Position numbers and translations under genes: made by a program
Notes under the pieces: generated by a model
What the model was told of the DNA's origin: nothing
Database searches by the model: none
What the model saw: the letters and a program-made list of their open reading frames with translations, nothing else
Part shown: positions 25,060-33,387 of the stretch, one piece after another
Numbering within the stretch: the stretch's first letter is position 1
How the letters are laid out: each line of letters begins with the position of its first letter
DNA from: Bacteroidales bacterium UBA1756
GTDB lineage: Bacteria; Bacteroidota; Bacteroidia; Bacteroidales; WCHB1-69
Assembly (NCBI GenBank): GCA_002314795.1
Contig: DCHI01000036.1
Location: 8,613 to 48,055 of the forward strand
Reading direction: 5' to 3'
DNA length: 39,443 bases

Positions 25060-27753
25060 ATGTTACTTTTATTACGGTGTATTGCCGTGATAACATTCAG
25101 CGTATTAGAATTTTCCGTTTCTGCACAAGCCCCAACAACCCCGCCCGCTCAATCCGTTCACGTAACGGATTCCATACGCATTTCAATGGATTCCGTTCGT
25201 TCGGAAAATGACACAATTGCGATGGATTCTTCCGAAAATGACTCCGTTGGGAAAAAGCGCCTTTCAAAAGATGCCATTGAAAAAATGGTGACGTACGAAG
25301 CCAAAGATTCTATCGTCATTGATATGAAAAACAGAATCGCGTACCTTTTTGGCGATGCCATCGTCTATTATGACGATTTGGAACTGCACGCCGATTATAT
25401 CGAAATCGGCTTTCTGTCACAGGAACTTTATGCTTGCGGCGTGGCCGATTCTTTAGGAAATATGCACGGTTTTCCCGTTTTCAAACAAGGCGAAACCTTT
25501 TTTCGCGCCCACGAAATCAAGTATAATTTCAATACAACAAAAGGTATTATCACTCAGGTGATTACGGAAGAAGGTGACGGCTACATCCACGGTGAAAAGG
25601 TTAAAAAATTAGATGACAATACCTCTTTCATTCGTCGGGGCAAATATACGACTTGCGAATTGGACCACCCCCACTTTGAAATCGCCTTCACCAAGGCAAA
25701 GGTGATGCCGAACGACAAGATTGTTACGGGACCGGCCTATCTTAGTTTCGGCGGAGTGCCTACTTTCCTCGCACTTCCGTTCGGCTATTTTCCCATAAAA
25801 AAAGGACGTCGGTCCGGTTTGGTGATGCCTACTATCGGTGAGTCGGCGAACCGCGGCTTCTATCTTGAAAATTTCGGTTTCTATTTCGGAATCAGCGACA
25901 ACGTCGATTTGTTGCTCGCCGGGGACATTTACACCAACGGAAGCTGGGCGGCGAAAATCCGTTCCAATTATGTCGTCCGGTACAAGTGCGCCGGTAACAT
26001 CAACCTCAGCTTCGCACAAAACTTCTTTGGTGAAAAGTACACCCCTTCGCGCTACAAGACCAACGACTTTAAATTGTACTGGGACCACAAACAGGATTCC
26101 AAGTCACACCCGACCACCCGTTTTTCTGCACATATCGACGTGGTGAGCAGTAATTACAACAAGTACAATTCTTCAAGTGTAAATGATTATCTTTCAAATC
26201 AATATACTTCAAAACTGAATTTGTCAACGAGTGCCAAAGGCATTTTTTATGCCGACATTACGGGTTCTTACACGCAAAATACCAAGACGGGCCAGGTTGA
26301 CTTGCTCCTTCCAGACGTGAGTATGTCGGTCAATCAGTTTTATCCGTTCAGAAAGAAAAACAAAACGTCGGCTTTGAAATGGTGGGACAACATCTCCGTG
26401 AAGTGGAGCTCGCAGTTTACCAATAAGTTGGCTACTCAGGATTCTCTTTTTGCAAAACCTGAAACGTGGGAAAAACTTCAATTGGGAATGCGCCACTCGA
26501 TTCCGATTTCCATTCCTATCAAGATTGCCAAGATGATTAACTGGAATACCTCCATCAATCTGACTGAAAAATGGTATTTGCAGAATGAAAGTCAGTACTT
26601 TACAACCGATACGGTGGACGATGTCGTCACCGGAACCGTGGCGAAGGATTTTAATCGGGGATTCACCGCGTTGCACGAACTGAACATCTCTACGGCACTT
26701 ACGACGAAGATTTATTTTATGTATCAGTTCAAAAAAGGTGGATTGCACGCCATCCGTCACGTCATTACACCCGATTTGAGTTTTACCTATACCCCCAATT
26801 TGAGTGGAAATACCTATGGGGAATATTTCAATACGATTACGGGGCAATGGACGCGTTACTCCTATTATTCCAATTCCATTTTTGGTGGTGTGAGCGACAA
26901 TTCCACTGCGATTGCGAAACTCAGTTTCTCCAATAATTTGGAAATGAAAGTTCGTTCCAAAAAAGATACCATTACTGGAACAAAAAAAGTCGTTCTTCTT
27001 GAAAATGTCACATTGTCAGGATATTACGATTTTGCTGCCGACTCACTTAATTGGTCTCTGTTTACGATTTCGGGACGTACCACGTTGTTTAAGCAGCTGT
27101 ATATCACGTTCAGTATCGGCTTCGATCCGTACTGCTACAACGATCAGGGAATTCGGGTGAATCAGACGGAGTTGAAAGTGAACAAACGGCTATTCCGTTT
27201 TTCCTCCACTGATTTGAACCTCGGTTTGAACTGGACGCTGAATCAGGAATATTTCAAAGGAAAGAAGGATAAGAAACCGAAACAGCCCCCACCGCAGGAA
27301 AATGTTTTTACAGAAAACTCTTTGGGTATGCCGACAAAACGTCCCGATTTCAGTACGCCGTGGTCTCTCACCATCAACTACACGTTTGCCTACACCGCCC
27401 GCGACAACACTTACTACTATATGAGTTTGTCCAATTTGGAGCGTCTGAACGTGTCGAAGGAAGATGCTGCCCAAGCACACACGCATAAAATTGTCCAAAC
27501 GTTGAATGTTAGCGGCGAGGTCAGTCTTACCAAAAAATGGAAGGTCGGTTTTACCACCGGCTACGATTTCACCAACAAGGATTTGTCTTATACTTCGTTG
27601 GATGTCTATCGCGACCTCCACTGCTGGGAAATGCGATTCAACTGGATTCCGTTTGGCACGAGACGGGGCTGGAGTTTTACCATCAATGTCAAAGCATCTG
27701 TATTGCAAGACCTTAAATATAATATGAAGCGCGACTTCCGCGAAAATTATTAA
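25060..27753 (+). CDS. lptD: LPS assembly protein LptD (outer-membrane beta-barrel)
   Basis: The 897-residue product has a signal peptide (residues 1 to about 23, ending VSAQ), then a Ser/Asp-rich linker. An OstA/LptA-like beta-jellyroll follows (about 75-200), recognisable from AYLFGDAIVYYDDLELHADYIEI and the following strands. The large C-terminal barrel (about 230-895) has alternating strands, including GYFPIKKGRRSGLVMP, a hallmark of the LptD barrel start. Length is typical of the Bacteroidota form. LptD inserts lipopolysaccharide or lipo-oligosaccharide into the outer leaflet together with LptE. The start at 25060 is chosen because the signal peptide begins there. The four Cys positions used for disulfides in E. 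coli LptD are not evident. The neighbouring sigma factor starts 51 bp downstream on the same strand. Confidence 0.88.
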   Translation: MLLLLRCIAVITFSVLEFSVSAQAPTTPPAQSVHVTDSIRISMDSVRSENDTIAMDSSENDSVGKKRLSKDAIEKMVTYEAKDSIVIDMKNRIAYLFGDAIVYYDDLELHADYIEIGFLSQELYACGVADSLGNMHGFPVFKQGETFFRAHEIKYNFNTTKGIITQVITEEGDGYIHGEKVKKLDDNTSFIRRGKYTTCELDHPHFEIAFTKAKVMPNDKIVTGPAYLSFGGVPTFLALPFGYFPIKKGRRSGLVMPTIGESANRGFYLENFGFYFGISDNVDLLLAGDIYTNGSWAAKIRSNYVVRYKCAGNINLSFAQNFFGEKYTPSRYKTNDFKLYWDHKQDSKSHPTTRFSAHIDVVSSNYNKYNSSSVNDYLSNQYTSKLNLSTSAKGIFYADITGSYTQNTKTGQVDLLLPDVSMSVNQFYPFRKKNKTSALKWWDNISVKWSSQFTNKLATQDSLFAKPETWEKLQLGMRHSIPISIPIKIAKMINWNTSINLTEKWYLQNESQYFTTDTVDDVVTGTVAKDFNRGFTALHELNISTALTTKIYFMYQFKKGGLHAIRHVITPDLSFTYTPNLSGNTYGEYFNTITGQWTRYSYYSNSIFGGVSDNSTAIAKLSFSNNLEMKVRSKKDTITGTKKVVLLENVTLSGYYDFAADSLNWSLFTISGRTTLFKQLYITFSIGFDPYCYNDQGIRVNQTELKVNKRLFRFSSTDLNLGLNWTLNQEYFKGKKDKKPKQPPPQENVFTENSLGMPTKRPDFSTPWSLTINYTFAYTARDNTYYYMSLSNLERLNVSKEDAAQAHTHKIVQTLNVSGEVSLTKKWKVGFTTGYDFTNKDLSYTSLDVYRDLHCWEMRFNWIPFGTRRGWSFTINVKASVLQDLKYNMKRDFRENY

Positions 27754-27804
27754 AAAAATTGATTTTTTTACCAAAGATTTTAATCACCTATTCCGTTTAG
27801 TAAA

Positions 27805-28365
27805 ATGTTCGGACAGACGACAGAGGATGAATTGAGGCAGATTGTGGCCGATTGCCGCGCGGAGAAACGCCGCGCCCAGCACAAGCTGTTCAAACTGTCT
27901 TACGGTGATGTGATGGCCGTCTGTATGCGATACGCAAAGGATGAGGAAGAGGCGCAGGATATGTTGAGCGAAAGTTTTATCAAGATTTTTTCTAATCTTG
28001 ATAAATATGACGGACAAGGTTCTTTAGCGGCGTGGATGAAACGCGTGACGGTGAATGCCGCCATTGATTATCAACGGAAGTATAAAACCTTGACACCGAT
28101 GGCTGACATTGAGGAAATGGTGGAGACAGGCCTCGGCTTGGTGGATGAAAATACGGCAATTTCAAAAATAGGAACGGACGAACTGCTGACGTTGATTCAG
28201 AAACTGCCTCCCACTTCACGAAGCGTCTTCAACTTGTATGTGTTTGAAGAACTGCCCCATTCCGAAATCGCCAAACTATTAGATATGAAAGAGGGAACCT
28301 CGCATTGGCATCTGAATTTCGCCCGAACGAAACTAAAAGAAATGATAAACGAAATAACTCGATAA
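27805..28365 (+). CDS. ECF-type RNA polymerase sigma factor
   Basis: The 186-residue protein has sigma region 2 (about residues 38-95, including EEEAQDMLSESFIKIFSNLDKYDG and AWMKRVTVNAAIDYQRK) and region 4 (about 125-182, with LPPTSRSVFNLYVFEELPHSEIA followed by a helix-turn-helix). Region 3 and region 1.1 are absent, which is the ECF (group 4) layout. It directs RNA polymerase to a small set of promoters. Its stop codon abuts the start of a single-pass membrane protein gene (TAA ATG, no gap), the arrangement usual for a sigma factor and its membrane anti-sigma factor. lptD lies 51 bp upstream and could share a transcript, linking it to envelope stress; that link is inferred from order only. 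Confidence 0.9.
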   Translation: MFGQTTEDELRQIVADCRAEKRRAQHKLFKLSYGDVMAVCMRYAKDEEEAQDMLSESFIKIFSNLDKYDGQGSLAAWMKRVTVNAAIDYQRKYKTLTPMADIEEMVETGLGLVDENTAISKIGTDELLTLIQKLPPTSRSVFNLYVFEELPHSEIAKLLDMKEGTSHWHLNFARTKLKEMINEITR

Positions 28366-28860
28366 ATGACTGATTTTGACAAACTTATTAAAGAAAAAGT
28401 GGATAAGAAAACCTATTCTTATTCGGCTTCAGCTTGGAAAGGATTTGCCAAAAAAGCTGGTTTGAAGTCTGCCTTGACGACGGCTCAGTCGCTTTTTATT
28501 GGGATTGCTTCCGTGGTAGTGGCCGCTTCGCTCGGATGGGTTGCCTATGAGCTGCTTTCGCTCTCCGAAGCCCCGCAGTCCGTGGATACGGCTACGGTTG
28601 CCCCGCAAGAACCGTTGCAGGTTGTGGAACCGGTGACGGATTCAACGCAAGTGGAATCGGAAGAGGTTGCAAAAGAGTCGGTTCGTGAACCGGAAAAGGT
28701 TCGTAAATCGGCTGCCGACATCGTAGAAGAAACGCCGGCTCAGAAGGCAGAAGTGGACTCCGTTCCTGAAAACAAACCGGCGCGGAAACCGATTGCCCGT
28801 CCGAAGAAACCGACCCGCATCTTGGTCATTAACCCGGATACGATTCCTTCTAATGACTAA
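28366..28860 (+). CDS. Single-pass membrane protein, candidate anti-sigma factor
   Basis: The 164-residue product has a cytoplasmic-type basic N-terminus (residues 1-38), one transmembrane helix (about 42-66) and a Pro/Glu/Val-rich tail of about 95 residues that should lie in the periplasm. The tail ends RPKKPTRILVINPDTIPSND. There is no ASD zinc motif (HxxxCxxC) of the classical anti-sigma domain. The call rests on zero spacing to the sigma gene, the membrane topology and the N-terminal cytoplasmic segment. It could instead be a membrane protein of other function that is co-transcribed. It ends 6 bp before the convergent stop of the histidine kinase gene. Confidence 0.6.
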   Translation: MTDFDKLIKEKVDKKTYSYSASAWKGFAKKAGLKSALTTAQSLFIGIASVVVAASLGWVAYELLSLSEAPQSVDTATVAPQEPLQVVEPVTDSTQVESEEVAKESVREPEKVRKSAADIVEETPAQKAEVDSVPENKPARKPIARPKKPTRILVINPDTIPSND

Positions 28861-28866
28861 TTTCCC

Positions 28867-29745
28867 TTAGTTATTTTTCGCTAACGAGAAGAAAAACTCC
28901 AATCCTCCTTCCGTGCGATTGTGCACACGGATTGTCCCTTTGTGGAAGGAAACGGCGTTGCGGACAATGGCGAGCCCCAGTCCGGAGCCGCCCGCATCGG
29001 AAGTCCGCCCTTCGTCAATGCGGAAAAAGCGGTCGAAAATACGGGACTCGTATTTCTCTTCTATGCCAGTTCCTGTATCGTAATAGACGAAGTGTAAGTA
29101 TTTGTCTCCGGATGTGTTGCATTCAAGATGAAGGGTAGCTCCGTTCCCTGCGTATTTTACCGAATTTTCTACTAAATTGCGGATGAGTGAGTAGAGCAGA
29201 CTGTAGTTGCCTTGAATGGTGTCGGCAGAGGTGAGCAGGTTTTCAACTTTTTGCTCCTTTTCCGAAATCTTCTCTTTGAATTCTTCAAAAACTTCCTCCG
29301 ATACGGTTTGCAAGTTGACGGTTTCAATCTTGAATTGCTCGGGAGCTTCTTCCATTTTATTGATGATGGAGATATCGCGGATAAGGTCCGAAAGACGGAG
29401 CGTTTGCAGGTAGGAGCGCTCGATGAACATCTTTCGACGTTCCTCGTCAATTTCGGGATGCGTAACAAGGGTTTCTAAGTAGCCGCGAATGCTGCTGACC
29501 GGCGTTTTCAGCTCGTGCGAAATATTGCTCGTCATCTCCTGTTTTAGTTGTCTAATTCTTTTGTTCTCAGCTTCTTCTGATTTTTTATCATATAATAATG
29601 AGAAAAGAAAAATGATGAGTAGGATGGCGACAAAGATGAGAAAGATGGTGATGAATTTGCTTTCCATTTCCACCATCAGGATGAGGGCGGCCAGGGCGCA
29701 AAAAAGTGTGGAAAAATAAATCCAAAGGCGTCGGGTGTATTTCAT
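28867..29745 (-). CDS. PhoR-like sensor histidine kinase lacking a periplasmic sensor
   Basis: The 292-residue kinase has two N-terminal transmembrane helices (about 8-26 and 31-51) joined by a loop of only about four residues. It then has a HisKA domain with phospho-acceptor His77 (SHELKTP) and an HATPase domain: NLVENSVKYAG (N box), DTGTGIE (G1), FDRFFR (F box) and GGSGLGLAI (G2). No PAS or HAMP domain is seen between them. It is translated after its response regulator with a TAATG overlap. The minimal membrane segment implies that the signal comes from a partner rather than from an extracellular ligand, as in the E. coli PhoR-PhoU-Pst system. The phosphate assignment rests on the neighbouring Na/Pi symporter and the Pho-box-like repeat. 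Confidence 0.88.
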   Translation of the reverse strand: MKYTRRLWIYFSTLFCALAALILMVEMESKFITIFLIFVAILLIIFLFSLLYDKKSEEAENKRIRQLKQEMTSNISHELKTPVSSIRGYLETLVTHPEIDEERRKMFIERSYLQTLRLSDLIRDISIINKMEEAPEQFKIETVNLQTVSEEVFEEFKEKISEKEQKVENLLTSADTIQGNYSLLYSLIRNLVENSVKYAGNGATLHLECNTSGDKYLHFVYYDTGTGIEEKYESRIFDRFFRIDEGRTSDAGGSGLGLAIVRNAVSFHKGTIRVHNRTEGGLEFFFSLAKNN

Positions 29746-30428
29746 TATCGTTCCGATTCGTTTTTACATTTAATATAATAGCCGAAGCCCGTCCGATTTT
29801 GGATGAGGTCGCGGTGCTCTCCCAACTTGTTCCGAATGCGGGCAATGTGAACGTCAACCGTGCGTTCCACGATGTAGGGCGTGTCTTTCCAAAGTCGGTT
29901 GATGAGTTCGCTTCTGGATAAATAGGTGTTCGGATTTTTTGTCAACTCGCACAAAAGATCGTACTCTTTCCGTGATAAGTCAAGTTCGGTTCCATTCAGG
30001 GTGGCGGTCTGACTTTCGGGGTAGATAGTCAGCGGTCCGCACGTGAACGCGCCCTGCTTTTCCGATAGGGGAGTGGTTCGCCGCAACACTGCTTTGACGC
30101 GAGCAATGACTTCGTGAATTGAAAACGGCTTGCAGATGTAGTCGTCTCCGCCCGCTGAAAATCCTGTAAGTAAGTCGTTCTCAGATGTTTTCGCCGTCAA
30201 AAAAATGATAGGAATGCGACTGCAACGTTCCTTACGAAGCAAATCGGCTAAACGGTATCCCGACATACCTGGCAGCATTACGTCTAACAGAATTAGGGAT
30301 ACATCGTCCAATAAATCAAGTGCCGCTTCGGCGGAAGGTGCGGTCGCGGTTTCATATCCCGCGGCCTCTAAGTTGAAACTCAATATTTCTCGAATATCGG
30401 CTTCGTCTTCTACAATCAGTATTTTCAT
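29745..30428 (-). CDS. PhoB/OmpR-family response regulator
   Basis: The 227-residue protein has a receiver domain (residues 1 to about 118) with acidic pocket E7/D8, phospho-acceptor Asp49 (LLDVMLPG), Thr in FLTAKT and Lys in CKPFS. A C-terminal winged helix-turn-helix of the OmpR/PhoB type follows (about 130-220), with RKEYDLLCELTKNPN, ELINRLWKD and RTVDVHIARIRNKLG. Phosphorylated, it should bind paired direct repeats and activate transcription. A direct repeat with 11-bp phasing, the PhoB spacing, lies in its own upstream region (30477-30494), so autoregulation and control of the divergent Na/Pi symporter gene are likely. The kinase gene overlaps its stop codon. Confidence 0.9.
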   Translation of the reverse strand: MKILIVEDEADIREILSFNLEAAGYETATAPSAEAALDLLDDVSLILLDVMLPGMSGYRLADLLRKERCSRIPIIFLTAKTSENDLLTGFSAGGDDYICKPFSIHEVIARVKAVLRRTTPLSEKQGAFTCGPLTIYPESQTATLNGTELDLSRKEYDLLCELTKNPNTYLSRSELINRLWKDTPYIVERTVDVHIARIRNKLGEHRDLIQNRTGFGYYIKCKNESER

Positions 30429-30448
30429 TGGGTCTCTTTTGAAGGCCG

Positions 30449-30494
30449 CAAAATTACTACAATAGTTTTGGAACGCTGTTACAAAATTGTTACA
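30449..30494. promoter_or_regulatory. Pho-box-like direct repeat and response-regulator promoter
   Basis: TGTTACA occurs at 30477-30483 and again at 30488-30494, separated by AAAT, so the period is exactly 11 bp as in PhoB boxes (CTGTCAT repeats in E. coli). A minus-strand -7 element TAATTTTG (complement of 30449-30456) lies about 20 bp away, placing the repeat at or just upstream of the -33 region of the response-regulator promoter. The symporter gene starts about 100 bp in the other direction. Confidence 0.6.
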
Positions 30495-30534
30495 ACTTCT
30501 ATAAAAAATTAAGTTTCGGTTAAATGCTATTTTC

Positions 30535-30568
30535 TTTGTGCAAATTCAGTAGAAAAATCAGATTTTTG
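30535..30568 (+). promoter_or_regulatory. Candidate promoter of the Na/Pi symporter gene
   Basis: TTTG at 30535-30538 is followed after 22 bp by GATTTTTG at 30561-30568, a near match to TAnnTTTG. The start codon lies 24 bp further on. Confidence 0.4.
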
Positions 30569-30592
30569 CAACCTGAAAATTCAAAAATATCA

Positions 30593-32287
30593 ATGACGGT
30601 AACAGCCATATTTTCAGCCATTTTAACCCTTATTTCGGGTATCGGTATTTTCCTGATTGCGTGCCAAATGATGAGTACAAATCTGGAATCCGCAAGTTCA
30701 AACAAACTAAAAGCATTATTTTCTAAGGCCTCTGGTAGCAAATTGCTGGGGGTGGGAATTGGAACATTAGGCACTGCCGCCATTCAAAGCTCTGGTGCCA
30801 CTACCGTGATGGCCATCGGTTTCGTCAATGCCAACATCATTTCTCTGACTCAGGCCGCAACCATCATTTATGGTGCCAACATCGGTACGACCGTTACGGC
30901 GCAGATTGTGGCGTTGGGTATGTTCGGTAGCAACACCCTTTCCACCTCCATCATCTTTTCCGCATTTGCTGGCATCGGTGCCTTTATGGCTCTTTTCGCC
31001 AATAAAGATATTTGGAAAAAAATGGGTGGAATCCTCGCTGGCTTCGGTATGCTTTTCGTCGGGCTTTGTATGATGAGCGATTCAATGTCCGACTTTGCCG
31101 CTTTGGACAGCGTTAAGTTGTTCCTTGCTCAAATTTCCAATCCGGTTTTGCTGGTACTCATCGGAGCCGTGCTTACTGCCATCATTCAAAGTTCTTCCGT
31201 GATGACCTCCATCGCTTTGGCTATGGTTGTCACCGGATTGATAAACATTGACCAAGGTATCTTTTTGACGATGGGTTCCAATATCGGTTCCTGCGTCGTG
31301 GCCATTATCGCCGGTGTGACTTCCGGATTGAATGCGAAACGTACAGCTTTGATTCACCTTTTCTTCAATATTAGTGGTGTGGTCATCTTTTTGGTGGTAG
31401 AAGGAATCCTCTGGTTGGTCACCCGCGGAAGTTTCACATACGGAACGATGTTCACGGCTTGGTTCCCCGGCGTACCGCAGACGCAGCTCGCTATGTTCCA
31501 TACCTTCTTCAATGTCATCACGGTTATCATCATTCTTCCGCTCACAAACGTCCTTGTTCGTTTCGTTTGCCGCTTGATTCCCGACGGTTCTACCGCCATT
31601 GATCCGGACGCCCCTCACTGCTACTACATCGATGACAACTTGTTGAAAACACCTCCTGTCGCTTTGCAACAAACCAAGGCAGAAGTCCTGAATATGGCTG
31701 CCATAGCCAAGGAAAACTTCGACCGTTCACTGGATATTATCTGTACGATGGATTTTAAAGAAGAACCACTCTTCGTGAAGCAGGAACGTGAACTGAACTA
31801 CCTGAATAAAGCCATCATCGACTTTGTTGTCAAGTTGTCGGAAACGCACCAGCTGAATAAACGCGACGGTGTCTATCTTTCTACAACGTACCGCACCGTC
31901 CGCGACTTGGAACGTATCGGCGACTATGCCGAAAATATTGTGGAATATGCCGACAGTTTGAAGAACCTCGGACAGAAGTTTTCCGAGAAAGCGGTTTCTG
32001 AAATTCACCAGCTGCGCTCTTTAATTGATGGGCTTTACATTAAAGTAGTAGATGCCTACGCCAATGAGGATATGACGGCTTTGGAAGCAGCCCAAACCAT
32101 TGAAGAACAAATTGATGACATTACGAAAGCAATGGAAGATAGTCACATACAGCGATTGAACGACGGAACCTGTACCGCCGACGTGGGGGCGCAGTACCTC
32201 TCTTTGGCTACGAATGCCGAGCGTGTCGCCGACCACTTCATCAATACGGCCCGTTCCATCCTCCGACTTCACGCTGCGGACCGCTAA
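30593..32287 (+). CDS. Na/Pi cotransporter with C-terminal PhoU-like domain
   Basis: The 564-residue protein has two inverted membrane halves of the NptA/PNaS family. Each half carries the signature glutamine motif: TAAIQSSGATT and TAIIQSSSVMT, each followed by a GxNIG(T/S) loop. At least eight hydrophobic segments span about residues 5-335. A helical cytoplasmic tail (about 360-564) resembles PhoU, with three-helix-bundle repeats such as TYRTVRDLERIGDYAENI and SLATNAERVADHFINTARSIL, which carry the ERxxDxxxNI-type metal motifs. It should import phosphate with sodium. I chose the ATG at 30593 because the first transmembrane helix follows at once. The gene is divergent from the PhoR/PhoB-like pair across a Pho-box-like repeat. 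Confidence 0.9.
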   Translation: MTVTAIFSAILTLISGIGIFLIACQMMSTNLESASSNKLKALFSKASGSKLLGVGIGTLGTAAIQSSGATTVMAIGFVNANIISLTQAATIIYGANIGTTVTAQIVALGMFGSNTLSTSIIFSAFAGIGAFMALFANKDIWKKMGGILAGFGMLFVGLCMMSDSMSDFAALDSVKLFLAQISNPVLLVLIGAVLTAIIQSSSVMTSIALAMVVTGLINIDQGIFLTMGSNIGSCVVAIIAGVTSGLNAKRTALIHLFFNISGVVIFLVVEGILWLVTRGSFTYGTMFTAWFPGVPQTQLAMFHTFFNVITVIIILPLTNVLVRFVCRLIPDGSTAIDPDAPHCYYIDDNLLKTPPVALQQTKAEVLNMAAIAKENFDRSLDIICTMDFKEEPLFVKQERELNYLNKAIIDFVVKLSETHQLNKRDGVYLSTTYRTVRDLERIGDYAENIVEYADSLKNLGQKFSEKAVSEIHQLRSLIDGLYIKVVDAYANEDMTALEAAQTIEEQIDDITKAMEDSHIQRLNDGTCTADVGAQYLSLATNAERVADHFINTARSILRLHAADR

Positions 32288-32370
32288 CCTTTTTATTCCC
32301 CTCTTTTATCAGTTATCAATCATCTTGAGAGAAATGATGGTTGGGTCGTTCATTGTATTATGGTAAGTTG

Positions 32371-32418
32371 TATCTTTGCGGTCTTGTTTCTTTTTTGAAT
32401 ATTTATTGATAATCAATA
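32371..32418 (+). promoter_or_regulatory. Promoter and palindrome before the lipoprotein gene
   Basis: TATCTTTG at 32371-32378, followed by CGG, is a -7 element. A perfect 15-bp palindrome, TATTGATAATCAATA, lies downstream at 32404-32418, inside the predicted leader and about 20 bp before the ATG. It could be a repressor site or simply A/T-rich leader sequence. Confidence 0.45.
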
Positions 32419-32437
32419 TATTAACTTTAATAAAATT

Positions 32438-33199
32438 ATGAAAAAACTTTTTTTACTCGCTATTTGTATGTTGATGGTCGGTTCCTTTTCGTCTTGTCAG
32501 AAGGATAAACTTACCGATGAATCCATTCAGAAAAACATTGTTGGAAAATGGAAAAAAGTGAGCGAGGGCGGCCAAGCTGAACTTACTAATTATAAATTAG
32601 TTTATACTTTTGATAAGGATGGCAACGCGGTTGTTTCAGCCGCACCCACCAGTAACATTTGGTTCAGTCATACACCTATGGCCTATTCCATTCAAGACAA
32701 AACAGTTACGGTCTCCAGCTCTTCTCCAAATTATAAGACCGAATGGCAACTGAGTGCCATTTCAGCAATGGATATGTCTGTTAAACAACGTATCTCTTTC
32801 TTGGATGGTCAGATGATTGGTTCCTCCAATGACGTGGTATATAAGAAGATTGCTAATGACTTTTCATCAGCGATTGTTGGCACGTGGGAAGGCGTTTCCA
32901 TTGAAGGCGAAGTCTCTTACGGTTACATTGACCATCGTTGGGAGTTCCGTGGCGATGGAACCTATACATATTATAATTACGAAAATAATCAGTGGGTTCC
33001 GAGCACGAATACAATGAATGAGTACTTTGTAGATGGCGATTTCTTGGTTTTTAGATGGAAGGATGCCTCTAACAATGAATTCCGCGAAATGTGGGACATC
33101 CAGAATTGCGACGCGACGCAGATGGTTTGGACGGCTCTCCGCGCCCGCATCGATAATTCCACCTATACTACATCGTTTACGATGAAGAAGGTGAATTGA
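32438..33199 (+). CDS. Lipocalin-like lipoprotein
   Basis: The 253-residue protein has a lipoprotein signal peptide with lipobox GSFSSC, making Cys20 the lipidated residue. Two similar domains follow: about residues 33-135, starting IVGKWKKVSEGG, and about 143-253, starting IVGTWEGVSIEG. Each begins with the GxW motif of lipocalin-like beta-barrel lipoproteins common in Bacteroidota. It should sit in the periplasmic or outer leaflet of the outer membrane; its ligand is unknown. It stands alone, with its own promoter, between the symporter gene and the repeat-rich spacer at 33200-33532. No charged surface-export signal (LES type) is obvious after the Cys (QKDKLTDE). Confidence 0.85.
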   Translation: MKKLFLLAICMLMVGSFSSCQKDKLTDESIQKNIVGKWKKVSEGGQAELTNYKLVYTFDKDGNAVVSAAPTSNIWFSHTPMAYSIQDKTVTVSSSSPNYKTEWQLSAISAMDMSVKQRISFLDGQMIGSSNDVVYKKIANDFSSAIVGTWEGVSIEGEVSYGYIDHRWEFRGDGTYTYYNYENNQWVPSTNTMNEYFVDGDFLVFRWKDASNNEFREMWDIQNCDATQMVWTALRARIDNSTYTTSFTMKKVN

Positions 33200-33203
33200 T
33201 TGG

Positions 33204-33248
33204 GTTTATAAAGTTCGTAAGGTTTGTAAAGTTTATAAAGTTTGTTGT
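33204..33248. repeat. Five-unit 9-bp tandem repeat
   Basis: Units are GTTTATAAA, GTTCGTAAG, GTTTGTAAA, GTTTATAAA and GTTTGTTGT. They start 5 bp after the lipoprotein stop codon. The array is imperfect, which suggests old slippage expansion. Confidence 0.75.
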
Positions 33249-33272
33249 GATGTAGGAACGGGGGTACTTTTG
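33241..33272 (+). promoter_or_regulatory. Consensus promoter upstream of the long hairpin
   Basis: TTTG at 33241-33244, a 20-bp spacer and TACTTTTG at 33265-33272 match the Bacteroidota consensus closely. Transcription would start near 33279 and read through the hairpin and the direct repeats toward the ATPase gene. Confidence 0.6.
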
Positions 33273-33325
33273 GGTCTTCGCTCCAGTGGTGACTATCCGT
33301 TCAACGGATTTACGAACAAAGCCAA

Positions 33326-33367
33326 GCCGCCATAGTAATTTTTTTAGGTGAAAATTGCTATGGCGGC
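33326..33367. other. Long intergenic hairpin
   Basis: Two 17-nt arms (33326-33342 and 33351-33367) pair with a single T-G wobble around an 8-nt loop. The outer ten pairs, GCCGCCATAG with its complement, are perfect. No T-run follows on the plus strand, so it is not a standard terminator. It may be the fold of a small RNA, an mRNA-leader structure or the remnant of a small repeat element. Confidence 0.75.
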
Positions 33368-33387
33368 AATCGTATCTATAAGTTGAT

